Shown one piece after another: positions 52,070 to 61,656 of a DNA stretch of 64,000 bases. The notes under the pieces were generated by a model. The model was not told where the DNA came from. It worked only from the letters and a program-made list of their open reading frames with translations, and searched no databases. The first letter of the stretch is position 1. Each line of letters starts with the position of its first letter. A program made the translations under genes and the position numbers. This DNA is from Planctomycetota bacterium (GTDB lineage Bacteria; Planctomycetota; PUPC01; JACPCR01), in NCBI GenBank assembly GCA_027625095.1, contig JAQBXN010000012.1:39887-103886 (forward strand), written 5' to 3'.

Positions 52070-52254
52070 AAGGTCGCTCCTATGAAATGTATCCGTAACG
52101 GATAGGGGGGACTGCTCTCTTTGCGAATTCGTCTTCGCGCTTGCCTTATCTTAAGGCACTCAGGGACGCTTCATGAATCGCTTGTTGGAATCAGTCCAAG
52201 GTGGAAAAAAATTTGTAAATGAGCCGGGCTGATCCGTTCTCATTTAAGGGCGGG

Positions 52255-52430
52255 AGTATATCGGGTTTGTGAAAAAATTCACGAAATATTTTCTGAGATT
52301 TTGTCTTAATTTTATAATACCCGTTAACATTCATTTATATCATCCCAATTTTGAATGTAAGTCATTTATTTATTTGGTTTTACGTATTTATTTCACGTAA
52401 GCATTCAGAGCATTTTTCGGATTGTACAAG
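52255..52430. other. AT-rich non-coding region
   Basis: A 175-bp stretch far richer in A and T than the rest of the window, with runs such as 'ttataatacccgttaac', 'atttatttatttgg' and 'cgtatttatttcacg'. A TATAAT at 52313-52318 has a TTCTGA 16 bp upstream. The region lies between the minus-strand zinc-ribbon gene and the plus-strand ispF gene. No open frame is plausible. Confidence 0.6.
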
Positions 52431-52511
52431 TGAATATTTCCCCTGTCCTATGAAACTTTTTGTAAAGGCCATTCGGGCCCTGGAGGGCAGATTTTCCAGA
52501 TTCGATCACCT

Positions 52512-52539
52512 TTGCGTGTCCACAGGTCAGACCTATAAT
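52512..52539 (+). promoter_or_regulatory. Promoter of ispF-cysS
   Basis: TTGCGT (52512-52517) and TATAAT (52534-52539) are 16 bp apart; the leader to ATG 52574 is about 28 nt and contains no Shine-Dalgarno sequence. Confidence 0.6.
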
Positions 52540-52573
52540 CCGCCGCCTTCGTCTTATCTCGGCATGCATTTTT

Positions 52574-53056
52574 ATGACACCTTTCAGGGTCGGCATTGGC
52601 AACGATATACATCGCCTTATGGAGGGGCGTCCACTCTTCCTGGGTGGAGTGGAGATCGAGCACTCCAAGGGGGCCGATGCCCACTCTGACGGGGATGTTG
52701 TTCTGCACGCGACTGTGGACGCCCTGCTCGGTGCGGCTGGGCTTGGTGATATCGGGGAACTCTTTCCGGATGACGATCCGGCCTATAAAAACATGGCCAG
52801 CAAGATCTTCATAGCGAAGACACTCAAGCTGCTTGCCGAGCACGGGTGCTCGCTGGTAAACATCGATGCAATCATCATGGCCCAGGCCCCCCGGCTCAAA
52901 GCCTATAAACCGGCCATACGTGAGCGCATGGCCGAACTCTTGAAAATCCCAATCGAGCAGGTGAACGTTAAGGCGAAAACAGGCGAAAGAATCGGCCCGA
53001 TCGGCGAAGAGAGGGCCATTGCCGCAGAAGTTGTCGTCCTCATTGAAAAGGTCTAA
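52574..53056 (+). CDS. ispF: 2-C-methyl-D-erythritol 2,4-cyclodiphosphate synthase
   Basis: A 160-residue enzyme of the MEP isoprenoid pathway, converting CDP-ME 2-phosphate to ME-cPP and CMP. Metal ligands are D11 and H13 ('GNDIHRL') and H45 ('HSDGDVVLHA'); 'GDIGELFPDDDP' and 'KAKTGERIGPIG' are family motifs. It works as a trimer. No ispD is adjacent, although the two are often fused or paired elsewhere. cysS begins 11 bp later, an ispF-cysS pairing common in bacteria. Confidence 0.97.
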   Translation: MTPFRVGIGNDIHRLMEGRPLFLGGVEIEHSKGADAHSDGDVVLHATVDALLGAAGLGDIGELFPDDDPAYKNMASKIFIAKTLKLLAEHGCSLVNIDAIIMAQAPRLKAYKPAIRERMAELLKIPIEQVNVKAKTGERIGPIGEERAIAAEVVVLIEKV

Positions 53057-53067
53057 CTGCAAACATC

Positions 53068-54471
53068 ATGGCCATCTATTTTTACAACACCCAGACGAAG
53101 AAGAAGGAAGAGTTTGAGCCCATTGAGGCAGGCTTGGTCAAGATGTACAACTGTGGCCCAACTGTGTACAGCTTTGCACACATCGGAAACTTCAGAGCCT
53201 ACGTTTTTGCTGACATCCTTCGTCGGTATCTCGAATACAGAGGGATGGTCGTCCATCAGGTCATGAACATCACCGACGTCGGCCATCTGACGGACGATGC
53301 GGATGAGGGCGAGGACAAGATGGTCCAGGCCGCAGGCCGCGAGGGTAAGGATCCCTGGCAGATTGCTGATTTTTATTCCGAAGCCTTCTTTGAAGACATT
53401 GACCTCCTTAAGATCCAGCGCGCAAAGGTCTACCCGAGGGCCACCGACCATGTGGAGCACATGATCCGGATGATTGAAAAGCTCATAGGGCAGGGTGTGG
53501 CCTACGCGTCCAACAACTGTGTTTATTTCGACATCAGCAAGTTCCCCAAGTATGGCTCGCTTTCCGGCAACACCCTTGAAGCTCTTCAGGCCGGGGCCCG
53601 CATCGAGGTGAATCCGGATAAACGAAATCCGCTCGATTTCGCCCTCTGGATTACTGACGAGAGTCATCTGATGAAGTGGAAAAGTCCCTGGGGCACCGGC
53701 TACCCGGGCTGGCACATCGAATGTTCCGCTATGTCCATGAGCCATCTGGACGAGTCCATCGATATTCATACCGGTGGCGAAGACAACATCTTCCCACACC
53801 ACGAATGCGAGATTGCCCAGTCAGAAGGCGCGACCGGCAAGCAGTTCGTCAGGTACTGGATGCACACCCGCCACTTACTGGTCGATGGCAAGAAGATGTC
53901 CAAATCCGAGGGCAATTTCTACACCCTCCGTGACCTCATGGAGAAGGGATACTCAGCGGATGCTGTCCGTTACTCATTGCTCAATACCCACTATCGGCAA
54001 CAGCTTAACTTCACACTCGACGGTATCGAGGCCGGGGGAAAGGCTGTGACCCGGCTGCGTGATTTCATGCGCCGGCTGGAGACAGCGACCGCGAGCGAAG
54101 ATAACCCTGAGGTCCAGGCCCTGACTGAAACCATGGTCTCCACTTTTGAGGTGGCCATGGATGACGATCTTAATATCTCACTGGCTCTGGCAGCCATCTT
54201 CGATTTCGTCCGTGACATCAACCGTCTGGAAGTCAGTACCGCAGATGCCTCACGGATTCGTGAAGTGATGAAGAAAATCGATCACGTTCTGGCGGTGGTA
54301 ATGGTCGAGGAGGAACTCCTCGATGGAGAGATCGAAAAACTGCTGGAAGAGCGCGTCCAGGCGCGGAAGGACAAGAACTTCGCCCGCTCAGACGAGATCC
54401 GGGATTACCTGAAAGAACAGGGGATCATCCTCGAAGACGCCCCGCAGGGCACTCGATGGAAGCGAGGATAA
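53068..54471 (+). CDS. cysS: Cysteinyl-tRNA synthetase
   Basis: A 467-residue class I synthetase of normal length. The HIGH-type motif is 'HIGN' (38-41) and the KMSKS motif lies at 276-280. Zinc ligands are Cys in 'YNCGPTVY', Cys in 'WHIECSAMS' and the His/Glu group 'FPHHECE'. The C-terminal anticodon region ends in 'AGTxWKRG'-type residues ('PQGTRWKRG'). It is cotranscribed with ispF and convergent with the second creatininase gene. Confidence 0.98.
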   Translation: MAIYFYNTQTKKKEEFEPIEAGLVKMYNCGPTVYSFAHIGNFRAYVFADILRRYLEYRGMVVHQVMNITDVGHLTDDADEGEDKMVQAAGREGKDPWQIADFYSEAFFEDIDLLKIQRAKVYPRATDHVEHMIRMIEKLIGQGVAYASNNCVYFDISKFPKYGSLSGNTLEALQAGARIEVNPDKRNPLDFALWITDESHLMKWKSPWGTGYPGWHIECSAMSMSHLDESIDIHTGGEDNIFPHHECEIAQSEGATGKQFVRYWMHTRHLLVDGKKMSKSEGNFYTLRDLMEKGYSADAVRYSLLNTHYRQQLNFTLDGIEAGGKAVTRLRDFMRRLETATASEDNPEVQALTETMVSTFEVAMDDDLNISLALAAIFDFVRDINRLEVSTADASRIREVMKKIDHVLAVVMVEEELLDGEIEKLLEERVQARKDKNFARSDEIRDYLKEQGIILEDAPQGTRWKRG

Positions 54472-54515
54472 ATCCTCCTGTTTTTCCATTGTCTTCCGTG
54501 GATCTCTTCCGCGAC

Positions 54516-55307
54516 TCAGTCCTTTTTCAAGATTGGCAGAAAGTTCCAGGTAGCGAAGTCTTCGATAAAGGCGCAGACCTCGTTCACGATGGCGTTGACC
54601 AGCGATTTGCCCTTCTTTGCGGTGCTTTTCTCAGGTTTTCCGAGAGCGCCTGTGGCTGATTGCCGATAAAAACGGCCGCCCAGCCCAACGCGCCCGAGAT
54701 TCTCGGTGCTGAAAAAAGGTGTATCAATAACAGGATGATGCCCCTTGGCCTGTTTCATGTGAACAAGGTCTTTTTGGAAGTGGAGCATCATGGAGGTCTC
54801 GTACTCACCCGCATGCGAGAGTTGCTTCGATTCCATTCCATGCATCTCGGCGCTCATCACTGGTTTGGCGATATTCCAGTACGAGCCAATCGTGATCAGA
54901 GCTTCATCACAATCGGGGCAGGAATTCACCATGTCCGTGATGGCGTTGCTGCCGGGAGTGAGATTTCCGCCGTGCCCATTCAAGAAAAAGATGCGCCTGA
55001 ATCCGGCACGGACGAAGCAGCGAAGGACGCTCTTTATCATCTCCGTGTAAAGCGTATTTTGAACGGTAATCGTCCCAGGGAAGTTCAGGTGATGATCTGA
55101 CGCGCCAAGCCAGAGGGTGGGAGTGAGGGCGATCTTGTCGCCAAGTTTCTCGTGCACCCGGTCCGCGATTCCGGTTACGAGATAGGTGTCAGTCAGCAGA
55201 GGCAGGTGGTGTCCGTGCTGTTCGAGTGATGCAAGAGGGCAGACCACGATCGTGTTTTCCTTATCAACGTCCCTGATATCAATCCAGCGCTGATCTCCAT
55301 AAATCAT
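54516..55307 (-). CDS. Creatininase-family amidohydrolase (second copy)
   Basis: A 263-residue member with the standard metal site 'ASLEQHGHHLPLLTDTY', 'FLNGHGGNLTPG' and 'HAGEYETSMM'. 'DHHLNFPGTITV' matches the creatininase core more closely than the 46.7-kb copy does. The ATG at 55307 is preceded on the minus strand by 'gagctcattac'. The next gene upstream, divergently, is the IolC-type fusion. Substrate unknown. Confidence 0.9.
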   Translation of the reverse strand: MIYGDQRWIDIRDVDKENTIVVCPLASLEQHGHHLPLLTDTYLVTGIADRVHEKLGDKIALTPTLWLGASDHHLNFPGTITVQNTLYTEMIKSVLRCFVRAGFRRIFFLNGHGGNLTPGSNAITDMVNSCPDCDEALITIGSYWNIAKPVMSAEMHGMESKQLSHAGEYETSMMLHFQKDLVHMKQAKGHHPVIDTPFFSTENLGRVGLGGRFYRQSATGALGKPEKSTAKKGKSLVNAIVNEVCAFIEDFATWNFLPILKKD

Positions 55308-55449
55308 GTAATGAGCTCCGTTTCAGAAATGTGAGGTGAACTATCGGAGCGGATTCTGTGGTCGAGGCTCGGAACTGTCAAAGGCAACTGGTGTATCAAG
55401 AATTCATCTGTAACTTTTCGACAAGTTCTGCTTTTCGTCCCCCAACAGC

Positions 55450-57372
55450 TTGAGTTCCTTGTCCGAATACACTTTCCCATACGATTCCAGCCGCCCGCTC
55501 GACGTTATCTGTATGGGGCGGGTGGCCGTTGATTTCTACGCCGAACAGATCGGCAGTCCCCTCGAAGACGCGCAGAGCTTCCGCATGTATCTCGGTGGAT
55601 GCCCGGCCAATATCTCCGTGGCCGGCGCACGGCTTGGCCTCAAGCCGGCGCTCCTCTCCCATGTGGGCACGGACGACATGGGCAAGTTCCTTAAGAACAC
55701 CCTTGTCCGCGAGGGAGTCGATATCACGCTCCTGAAGGACAACCCCAATCATCTGACAGCGATAGTGGTTCTTGGGGTCAATCCACCAGATCGATTTCCG
55801 CTCATTTTTTATCGGGAGAACTGCGCGGACATGCAGGTCCAACCGGAGGATGCAGACCCCGAAATTTTCAAGACCAGCAAAGCGTTTCTCTTTACAGGTA
55901 CGTGCCTCTCCCAACCTTCGATGCATGCAGCCACTCTACACGCGGTGAAGACCGCGAAGGAGGCCGGCACGGCGGTCGTTTTCGACATTGATTACCGTCC
56001 CGTTCTTTGGAAGCTCACCGACCCCGGCGATGGTGAGACCCGTTTCACTCTCGCGCCTTTCGTAACGGCAGAGATCCAAAAGTTCCTGCCCATGTGCGAC
56101 CTTGTGGTTGGTACCGAAGAGGAGATCCTCATTGCAGGCGGCGGAGAAGATCTCGAAGCGGCCGTGCGCGCCATCCGCGAAGTAACAGGCGCGCCCATCG
56201 TTCAAAAGCGCGGCGAAGAAGGCTGCGCTGTCTTTCTCGACGATTTGCAGAATCCAACCCTTGCGCGGTCTTTCCCTGTCAAAGTTCTGAATGTGCTCGG
56301 CGCTGGCGATGCGTTTATGGGCGGTTTTCTGCGTGGCTGGCTCCGCGGTGAGGATTGGGAAACATGCGGAAAGTTCGGCAACGCCAATGGTGCCCTCGTG
56401 GTCTCACGACATGGCTGCGCGCCCGCGATGTCGTCGTTCCGTGAGCTTTCATTCTTCATGGAAAACTATCACTCCAGGCCTGATATCCTTGAATCCAAAG
56501 AGCTTGAGCTCCTGCACCGCGTGGCGAACGTTGGCAACCCTGCGGCCTCGAAAAAGCTCATCCTTGCGTTCGACCATCGATGGCAATTTGAGAGGTCTTG
56601 TGATGAGCAGGGTAAAGACCGGTCATGCATTTCTGAATTTAAAGAAAAGGTCTTCGATGGTTTTCGAACCTCTCTGAACTCCGTATCGGCTGACATCGCG
56701 GCAATCCTGATCGATCCGATCTATGGGCAGTCCGTCATCAAACAGGCTGCAGAAGAGTCGTTTGATTTTGGTATGCCGATCGAGGCTTCAGGAGTATTTC
56801 CTTCGGAGTGGATTGGCACGGACTCGCTCTACCAGCAGTTACTCGAAAGGCCATCCACGGCCTTCGTCAAGTACCTGTGGCAATATCACCCTGAACTGTC
56901 AGACAAAATCCGGCAGCATCAGATTTCAAGACTGCAAGAGCTGGACAATGTCTGCAACGCGCTCGAACGCCGGCTAATGCTGGAGCTGCTCGTTCACGAC
57001 GACTTCGAGCACAACGGCGCCAATCTCGTAGCGTCGATGACCGATGTCTATCAATCTGGAGTGTTTCCGTTCTGGTGGAAGATCGGGGCTCTCGACTCGA
57101 TGGAGGAGTGGAAGGCCGTCTGCGACGTCATAGATAGATACGACCCCGATTGCCGCATCATCGTGCTTGGCAAAGGCGCTGAAATGAACAGGTTTGCGGA
57201 TTGGTTTTCAATCGCGAAGACAACTCACCACACCGTCGGTTTTGCGGTCGGTCGCACCATTTTCTGGCCCGCATGGCAAAGCTATGTTTCAGGTGAAGTA
57301 GTTTTGGATGCGGTGCCTGGCCTCATTACAGCAAAATACCTGGAACTGGTCAGGGTCTGGCAGGAAATATAA
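55450..57372 (+). CDS. iolC: 5-dehydro-2-deoxygluconokinase fused to DUF2090 aldolase-like domain (IolC type)
   Basis: The 640-residue protein has a PfkB sugar-kinase domain (about 15-340; 'MYLGGCPANISVAGARLG', and the catalytic 'NVLGAGDAFMGGFL') joined to DUF2090 (about 350-640; 'ILAFDHRWQFER'), an aldolase-like TIM barrel. This IolC-type fusion phosphorylates 5-dehydro-2-deoxy-D-gluconate and may cleave the product in myo-inositol catabolism. No iolB, D, E or G gene is nearby, although the Gfo/Idh oxidoreductase at 10.6 kb could be an inositol dehydrogenase. The start is a TTG at 55450; no in-frame ATG precedes 'DVICMGRVAVDFY'. Confidence 0.9.
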   Translation: MSSLSEYTFPYDSSRPLDVICMGRVAVDFYAEQIGSPLEDAQSFRMYLGGCPANISVAGARLGLKPALLSHVGTDDMGKFLKNTLVREGVDITLLKDNPNHLTAIVVLGVNPPDRFPLIFYRENCADMQVQPEDADPEIFKTSKAFLFTGTCLSQPSMHAATLHAVKTAKEAGTAVVFDIDYRPVLWKLTDPGDGETRFTLAPFVTAEIQKFLPMCDLVVGTEEEILIAGGGEDLEAAVRAIREVTGAPIVQKRGEEGCAVFLDDLQNPTLARSFPVKVLNVLGAGDAFMGGFLRGWLRGEDWETCGKFGNANGALVVSRHGCAPAMSSFRELSFFMENYHSRPDILESKELELLHRVANVGNPAASKKLILAFDHRWQFERSCDEQGKDRSCISEFKEKVFDGFRTSLNSVSADIAAILIDPIYGQSVIKQAAEESFDFGMPIEASGVFPSEWIGTDSLYQQLLERPSTAFVKYLWQYHPELSDKIRQHQISRLQELDNVCNALERRLMLELLVHDDFEHNGANLVASMTDVYQSGVFPFWWKIGALDSMEEWKAVCDVIDRYDPDCRIIVLGKGAEMNRFADWFSIAKTTHHTVGFAVGRTIFWPAWQSYVSGEVVLDAVPGLITAKYLELVRVWQEI

Positions 57373-57392
57373 ATTTCGACATCCTCTCATTC

Positions 57393-60300
57393 ATGCGCGA
57401 CCCAAATGTTTCCTTCGGATTGAGAGTAGCCCACGTGATTTCACTGACCGTGGCGTGTTGGTTTTTCACGATCCCCGATGCACCTGCCGCTGACAGCTTC
57501 CAGGCGGGGCTTCGCCCCATCCTTAAGAAGTATTGTCTGGGCTGTCACTCCACGAAAAAACACAAGGGCGATCTCGATTTGGAGCGTTTCAAGACCGAGG
57601 CGGATGTCCGTCGTGAGCCGAAGACATGGCAGAAGGTGGTATATCAACTCGATCTTGGCGAGATGCCTCCAGAGGAAAAACCCCAACCGGACGCGGTCGA
57701 ACGCAAGCAGATCCTCGATTGGATTGGCAAGGCCCTGAAGGCCGAAGCCCTGGCGCGTGCGGGCGATCCCGGGCCAGTCGTCCTGCGCCGTCTGAGCAAT
57801 GCCGAATATACGTACACCATCCAGGACCTTACGGGCGTCGATCTCAATCCGGCGCATGAGTTCCCGATCGATGGCGCCGCCGGCGAAGGTTTCATGAACG
57901 TGGGCAATGCGCTCGTCATGTCCCCGGGACTATTCTCCAAATATCTCGACGCTGCAAAAGAAATCGCGGCACATGCGGTCTTGTTGCCGGATGGTTTTCG
58001 ATTCTCACTGGGTAAGTCCCGACGTGACTGGACGGACGAAATCCTCCATGAGATTCGTTCCATCCACTTCAGGCACACAAGTAGCCGCCGGGACATGAAT
58101 CACCTCAATCGATGGAATCCCAGCCTGGCTGCAAGCGCGACCAATGAGGACGGCCGGGTAGATTTGGCCCAATACATTTCCGCGCTGGTCAGGCACCGGG
58201 AACGTCTTCTGAACGACATCAAGAGTGTCGAAGCGATTGCAGGAGAGGAGCACCTCAATGAGAAGTACTTGCGACTTCTTGCCACGATGCTGGTGTCAGG
58301 AAAACCTTCATCGGTGCTGCTGGACCAAACGCGAAATCGTTGGCAGACTGCAAAACCAGAAGAAGCGACAGAGATCACCGGCAACATTCGGGCACTGCAG
58401 GATCGAGTCTGGCAGTTCAACAAGGTGGGCCATTTCGGCAGTACCCGGCCGTGGCAGACTCCAGCCGAAGTGCTCCTTGATCAGGTCGCTTTCAAATTGC
58501 CGATCAAGCCTGCCGAACAGCAGGAAGAGGTAGTGTTTTATCTGGTGACCGGCGATGCCGGCGATGGTCGGGAAGGAGACCAGGCGGTATGGCGCAAGCC
58601 TCGTATTGAATTCAAGGGCCGTGAGCCGATCCTGCTGCGTGACCTCCGCTATCTGTCGTGGCTGATAGAGACCGGTATCGATAAGGAACTCGCTCGAACC
58701 GATCTCTATCTGGGGGCTGTCATCGATCTGGCGACGAATCCGAACGTCGACGAAGTGGCCGCGGTGGACGATCTAAAGCCAAGCCTGCTGCGGCGATGGT
58801 CTGAGTATCTCAGCTTGACACAGCTTTCTGTGGAGCCACGTCTCACCGGCCTTTTCAAAAACAAGGTGTCAAAAGTTGCCGGCTACGAAGATCTCAACGG
58901 TTGGCGCAACAAAGACCTGCCTTCCATGTTCTCTAACGCTTCAGACAAGACCGTTTCGTTTCTGACGCTGGAAGTCCCGCCGCGGAGTGTGAACGTCCAT
59001 CCGAATCCGGACGAAGACGTGGCCGTGGCATGGCGAAGTCCGATGGATGGCCGAGTCTTGATTCACGGGAAAGCTGCCGACGCCGATAGCAAATGCGGCA
59101 ATGGAGCGGCGTGGTCCCTGGAACTCCTCAGTAACACCGGGAATGCGGCCCTGACCTCCGGTGCATTCGACAATGGCCGTTCTGAGTCTTTCAAGTTGCC
59201 GCAATCGGTCGAGGTCAGGAAAGGAGATTTCATCTCTCTTGTTATCTCCGCTCGTAATCGCGATCACTCTTGTGACAACACTCACATCGATTTGACTCTT
59301 TCTGAAGACAAAGAAGACGGCCTGGTCTGGAATCTGTCCGACATCATCGACAACATTCACGCGGGGAATCCTCGTGAGGACAACCACGGCAATGCGGATG
59401 TCTGGCATTTCTATGAACGCGCGAGCCAGCAAACGAAGAAATCGATTACGATAGCTCTCGGCTCAGCACTCGCTCTCTGGAGAGCTGCCGCACTCAAGTC
59501 GGAACTGATCGAGGAACTGGACACACTTGCTGCAGCAGTCAAAGCCGCGTTTCTTGCGGAAGAAGGAGCACGCTCAGCCGCGGACAAAGAAATGGTGCGA
59601 ACCCTCAGGGCATTGGAGGGCCCGTTGAAATGGGCGGAAGACGCATCGTTGTCGAGTGAACCGCAGCCTGATAAAGAAAATGCGCAATCCCATTTCGGCC
59701 TCGCGAACGAGATGTTCGGCCGCCTGCCGGATACTGGTAAGGACAGCCTTTCTGTGGAGGCACCTTCGGTAATAGAGGTCCGTTTGCCCGCCGCGCTCGT
59801 CCGCGACGGACAATTCGTGGTAGATGGCACACTGATCCAGAACGAAAGCGATCAGGCCAGTGTTCAAATGCAGGTCTCGCAGCAAAAGCCGGCGGGCGCG
59901 GATGGCCTGATTCTGGGCGAGCCGATTGTTGTTCGGCCCGGCAGCGCGGCTCGGGAACGCTTTGCAGCGGCTCTCGATGATTTCCGCAATCTCTTCCCGT
60001 CCGCCATGTGTTACTCGCGCATCGTCCCGGTCGATGAAGCGGTCACGCTGGTGTTGTTTCATCGTGAAGACGAATACCTCTCACGTCTGATGCTCGATGA
60101 AAAGGATCGGGCCAGGCTTGATCGTCTATGGGAAGAGTTGCGCTATGCCAGTCAAGACGCGTTTACGATTGTCGATGCGCTCGAACAACTCCTGGAATAC
60201 GCCACGCAAGACGGAGACCCCCGCATCTTCCAACCCCTTGAAAAGCCCTTCCGTGAGCGTGCGGATGCCTTCCGCAAGCAACTTGTGGATACCCAGCCCG

Positions 60301-61544
60301 CCCATCTCGAATCGCTGATCGAATTTGCCGCCCGTGTCTGGCGAAGACCATTGGCCGCGGAGGAGACCCAAAAACTGCGTGCACTTTATGATCAACTCCG
60401 AGCAGACGACCTCTCCCACGAAGAGGCATTCCGGCTGACTCTGGCGCGAGTCTTAACCGCACCCGCTTTTCTGTATCGGATCGAGAAGGCCGGCCCGGGC
60501 AAGAATCCATCGCCCGTTTCAGATGCGGAACTCGCCAGCCGCCTGAGTTATTTCTTATGGTCGTCCATGCCCGATGCCGAGCTCGCTTCGACCGTGGCCG
60601 AGGGTCGCACCCACGAACCCGGGACGCTACTGGCACACACGAGGCGCTTGCTATCCGATTCGCGTATCCGCAGGCTTGCGATTGAGTTCGCCTGCCAGTG
60701 GCTGCACGTGCGGGGCTTCGACGAATTCGATGAAAAGAGCGAGCGGCATTTCCCGCAGTTCACCCAACTGCGAAACGCGATGTACGAGGAGTCGATCCGG
60801 TTCTTTACGGATCTGTTTCAGAACGACCGGTCCGTCCTCTCTATTCTGGACGCCGACCACACCTTTCTGAACGAACCGCTTGCCAAACATTACGGGATTC
60901 AGGGCGTACGCGGCCCGGATTGGCAGCAGGTATCGAATCTCAAACAGCACGGCCGTGGCGGTTTCCTTACCCAGGCTACGTTTCTTTCCAGGCAATCGGG
61001 TGCTTCCCGCACGAGCCCCATCCTGCGCGGCAACTGGATCTCCGAAACGCTCCTTGGCGAAAGGCTTCCCCGGCCTCCGGCAAATGTGCCCCAGCTCCCG
61101 GAAGACGAAGCGAAAGAAGAACTCTCCATCCGCCAGCTCGTGGAAAAGCACACCCAGGATCCGGCCTGCATGAAGTGTCATAAACGAATCGATCCCTACG
61201 GATTCGCCCTGGAGAAATACGACGCCATTGGCCGACTCCGCGACAAAGACCTCGGCGGACGCCCCATCGATACCAACACGACCCTGATGAACGGAAAAAA
61301 GATCGACGGTGTCGACGGCCTCAGAAAATACCTTCTGACCGAGCGTCTGGACGACTTCCTGAAACAGTTCTGTCGCAAGATCCTCGGCTACGCCCTGGGC
61401 CGCGAAACCGAACTCTCCGACGAACCACTTTTGCAAAAGATGATCTCCGACCTTAAAGCCAACGAATACCGCGTCAGCATCGCAGTCGAGCTCATAGTGA
61501 GCAGCAAACAGTTCCAGCAAATACGTGGGAAGGAAATGAAATGA
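57393..61544 (+). CDS. DUF1587/1595/1592/1588/1585 c-type cytochrome-like protein, unusually long
   Basis: A 1383-residue secreted protein. A signal-peptide-like segment ends near residue 33. The haem-binding CxxCH is C48-LG-C51-H52 with 'LGEMPPEEKPQP' after it. DUF1587 follows ('LRRLSNAEYTYTIQDLTG', about 133-195). The C-terminal half holds DUF1595 ('FAARVWRRPLAAEE', about 975), DUF1592 ('LARVLTAPAFLYRIEKAG'), DUF1588 ('GGFLTQATFLSRQSGASRTS') and DUF1585, with a second CxxCH at C1259-C1262. Residues about 200-900 are an insertion longer than in usual 750-1100-residue members. It pairs with the DUF1552 gene, the standard arrangement in Planctomycetes/Verrucomicrobia. Function unknown; proposed in polymer degradation. 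Confidence 0.9.
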   Translation: MRDPNVSFGLRVAHVISLTVACWFFTIPDAPAADSFQAGLRPILKKYCLGCHSTKKHKGDLDLERFKTEADVRREPKTWQKVVYQLDLGEMPPEEKPQPDAVERKQILDWIGKALKAEALARAGDPGPVVLRRLSNAEYTYTIQDLTGVDLNPAHEFPIDGAAGEGFMNVGNALVMSPGLFSKYLDAAKEIAAHAVLLPDGFRFSLGKSRRDWTDEILHEIRSIHFRHTSSRRDMNHLNRWNPSLAASATNEDGRVDLAQYISALVRHRERLLNDIKSVEAIAGEEHLNEKYLRLLATMLVSGKPSSVLLDQTRNRWQTAKPEEATEITGNIRALQDRVWQFNKVGHFGSTRPWQTPAEVLLDQVAFKLPIKPAEQQEEVVFYLVTGDAGDGREGDQAVWRKPRIEFKGREPILLRDLRYLSWLIETGIDKELARTDLYLGAVIDLATNPNVDEVAAVDDLKPSLLRRWSEYLSLTQLSVEPRLTGLFKNKVSKVAGYEDLNGWRNKDLPSMFSNASDKTVSFLTLEVPPRSVNVHPNPDEDVAVAWRSPMDGRVLIHGKAADADSKCGNGAAWSLELLSNTGNAALTSGAFDNGRSESFKLPQSVEVRKGDFISLVISARNRDHSCDNTHIDLTLSEDKEDGLVWNLSDIIDNIHAGNPREDNHGNADVWHFYERASQQTKKSITIALGSALALWRAAALKSELIEELDTLAAAVKAAFLAEEGARSAADKEMVRTLRALEGPLKWAEDASLSSEPQPDKENAQSHFGLANEMFGRLPDTGKDSLSVEAPSVIEVRLPAALVRDGQFVVDGTLIQNESDQASVQMQVSQQKPAGADGLILGEPIVVRPGSAARERFAAALDDFRNLFPSAMCYSRIVPVDEAVTLVLFHREDEYLSRLMLDEKDRARLDRLWEELRYASQDAFTIVDALEQLLEYATQDGDPRIFQPLEKPFRERADAFRKQLVDTQPAHLESLIEFAARVWRRPLAAEETQKLRALYDQLRADDLSHEEAFRLTLARVLTAPAFLYRIEKAGPGKNPSPVSDAELASRLSYFLWSSMPDAELASTVAEGRTHEPGTLLAHTRRLLSDSRIRRLAIEFACQWLHVRGFDEFDEKSERHFPQFTQLRNAMYEESIRFFTDLFQNDRSVLSILDADHTFLNEPLAKHYGIQGVRGPDWQQVSNLKQHGRGGFLTQATFLSRQSGASRTSPILRGNWISETLLGERLPRPPANVPQLPEDEAKEELSIRQLVEKHTQDPACMKCHKRIDPYGFALEKYDAIGRLRDKDLGGRPIDTNTTLMNGKKIDGVDGLRKYLLTERLDDFLKQFCRKILGYALGRETELSDEPLLQKMISDLKANEYRVSIAVELIVSSKQFQQIRGKEMK

Positions 61545-61656
61545 AGGAAGCCTCCCCAATTATTGAAAAAGTCGAGCTGCCTTAGCTGCGATAAAGATTA
61601 GGATTACCAGTGAGACAAAAAACTCACTCCACCACGTCACCCCATACTTCCGTGCC

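Noticed and set aside
52255..52430. Chromosome replication origin in the AT-rich region
   Set aside because: No cluster of DnaA boxes (TTATCCACA-like) was seen and no dnaA, dnaN or gidA gene is nearby.
52351..52689. 112-codon ORF overlapping the ispF start
   Set aside because: It overlaps ispF in another frame, its N-terminal half is translated AT-rich spacer, and it has no ribosome binding site.
60651..61559. 302-codon minus-strand ORF antisense to the DUF1592 gene
   Set aside because: The plus strand encodes recognisable DUF1588/DUF1585 domains and a CxxCH motif across the same interval; the minus frame has no family features.
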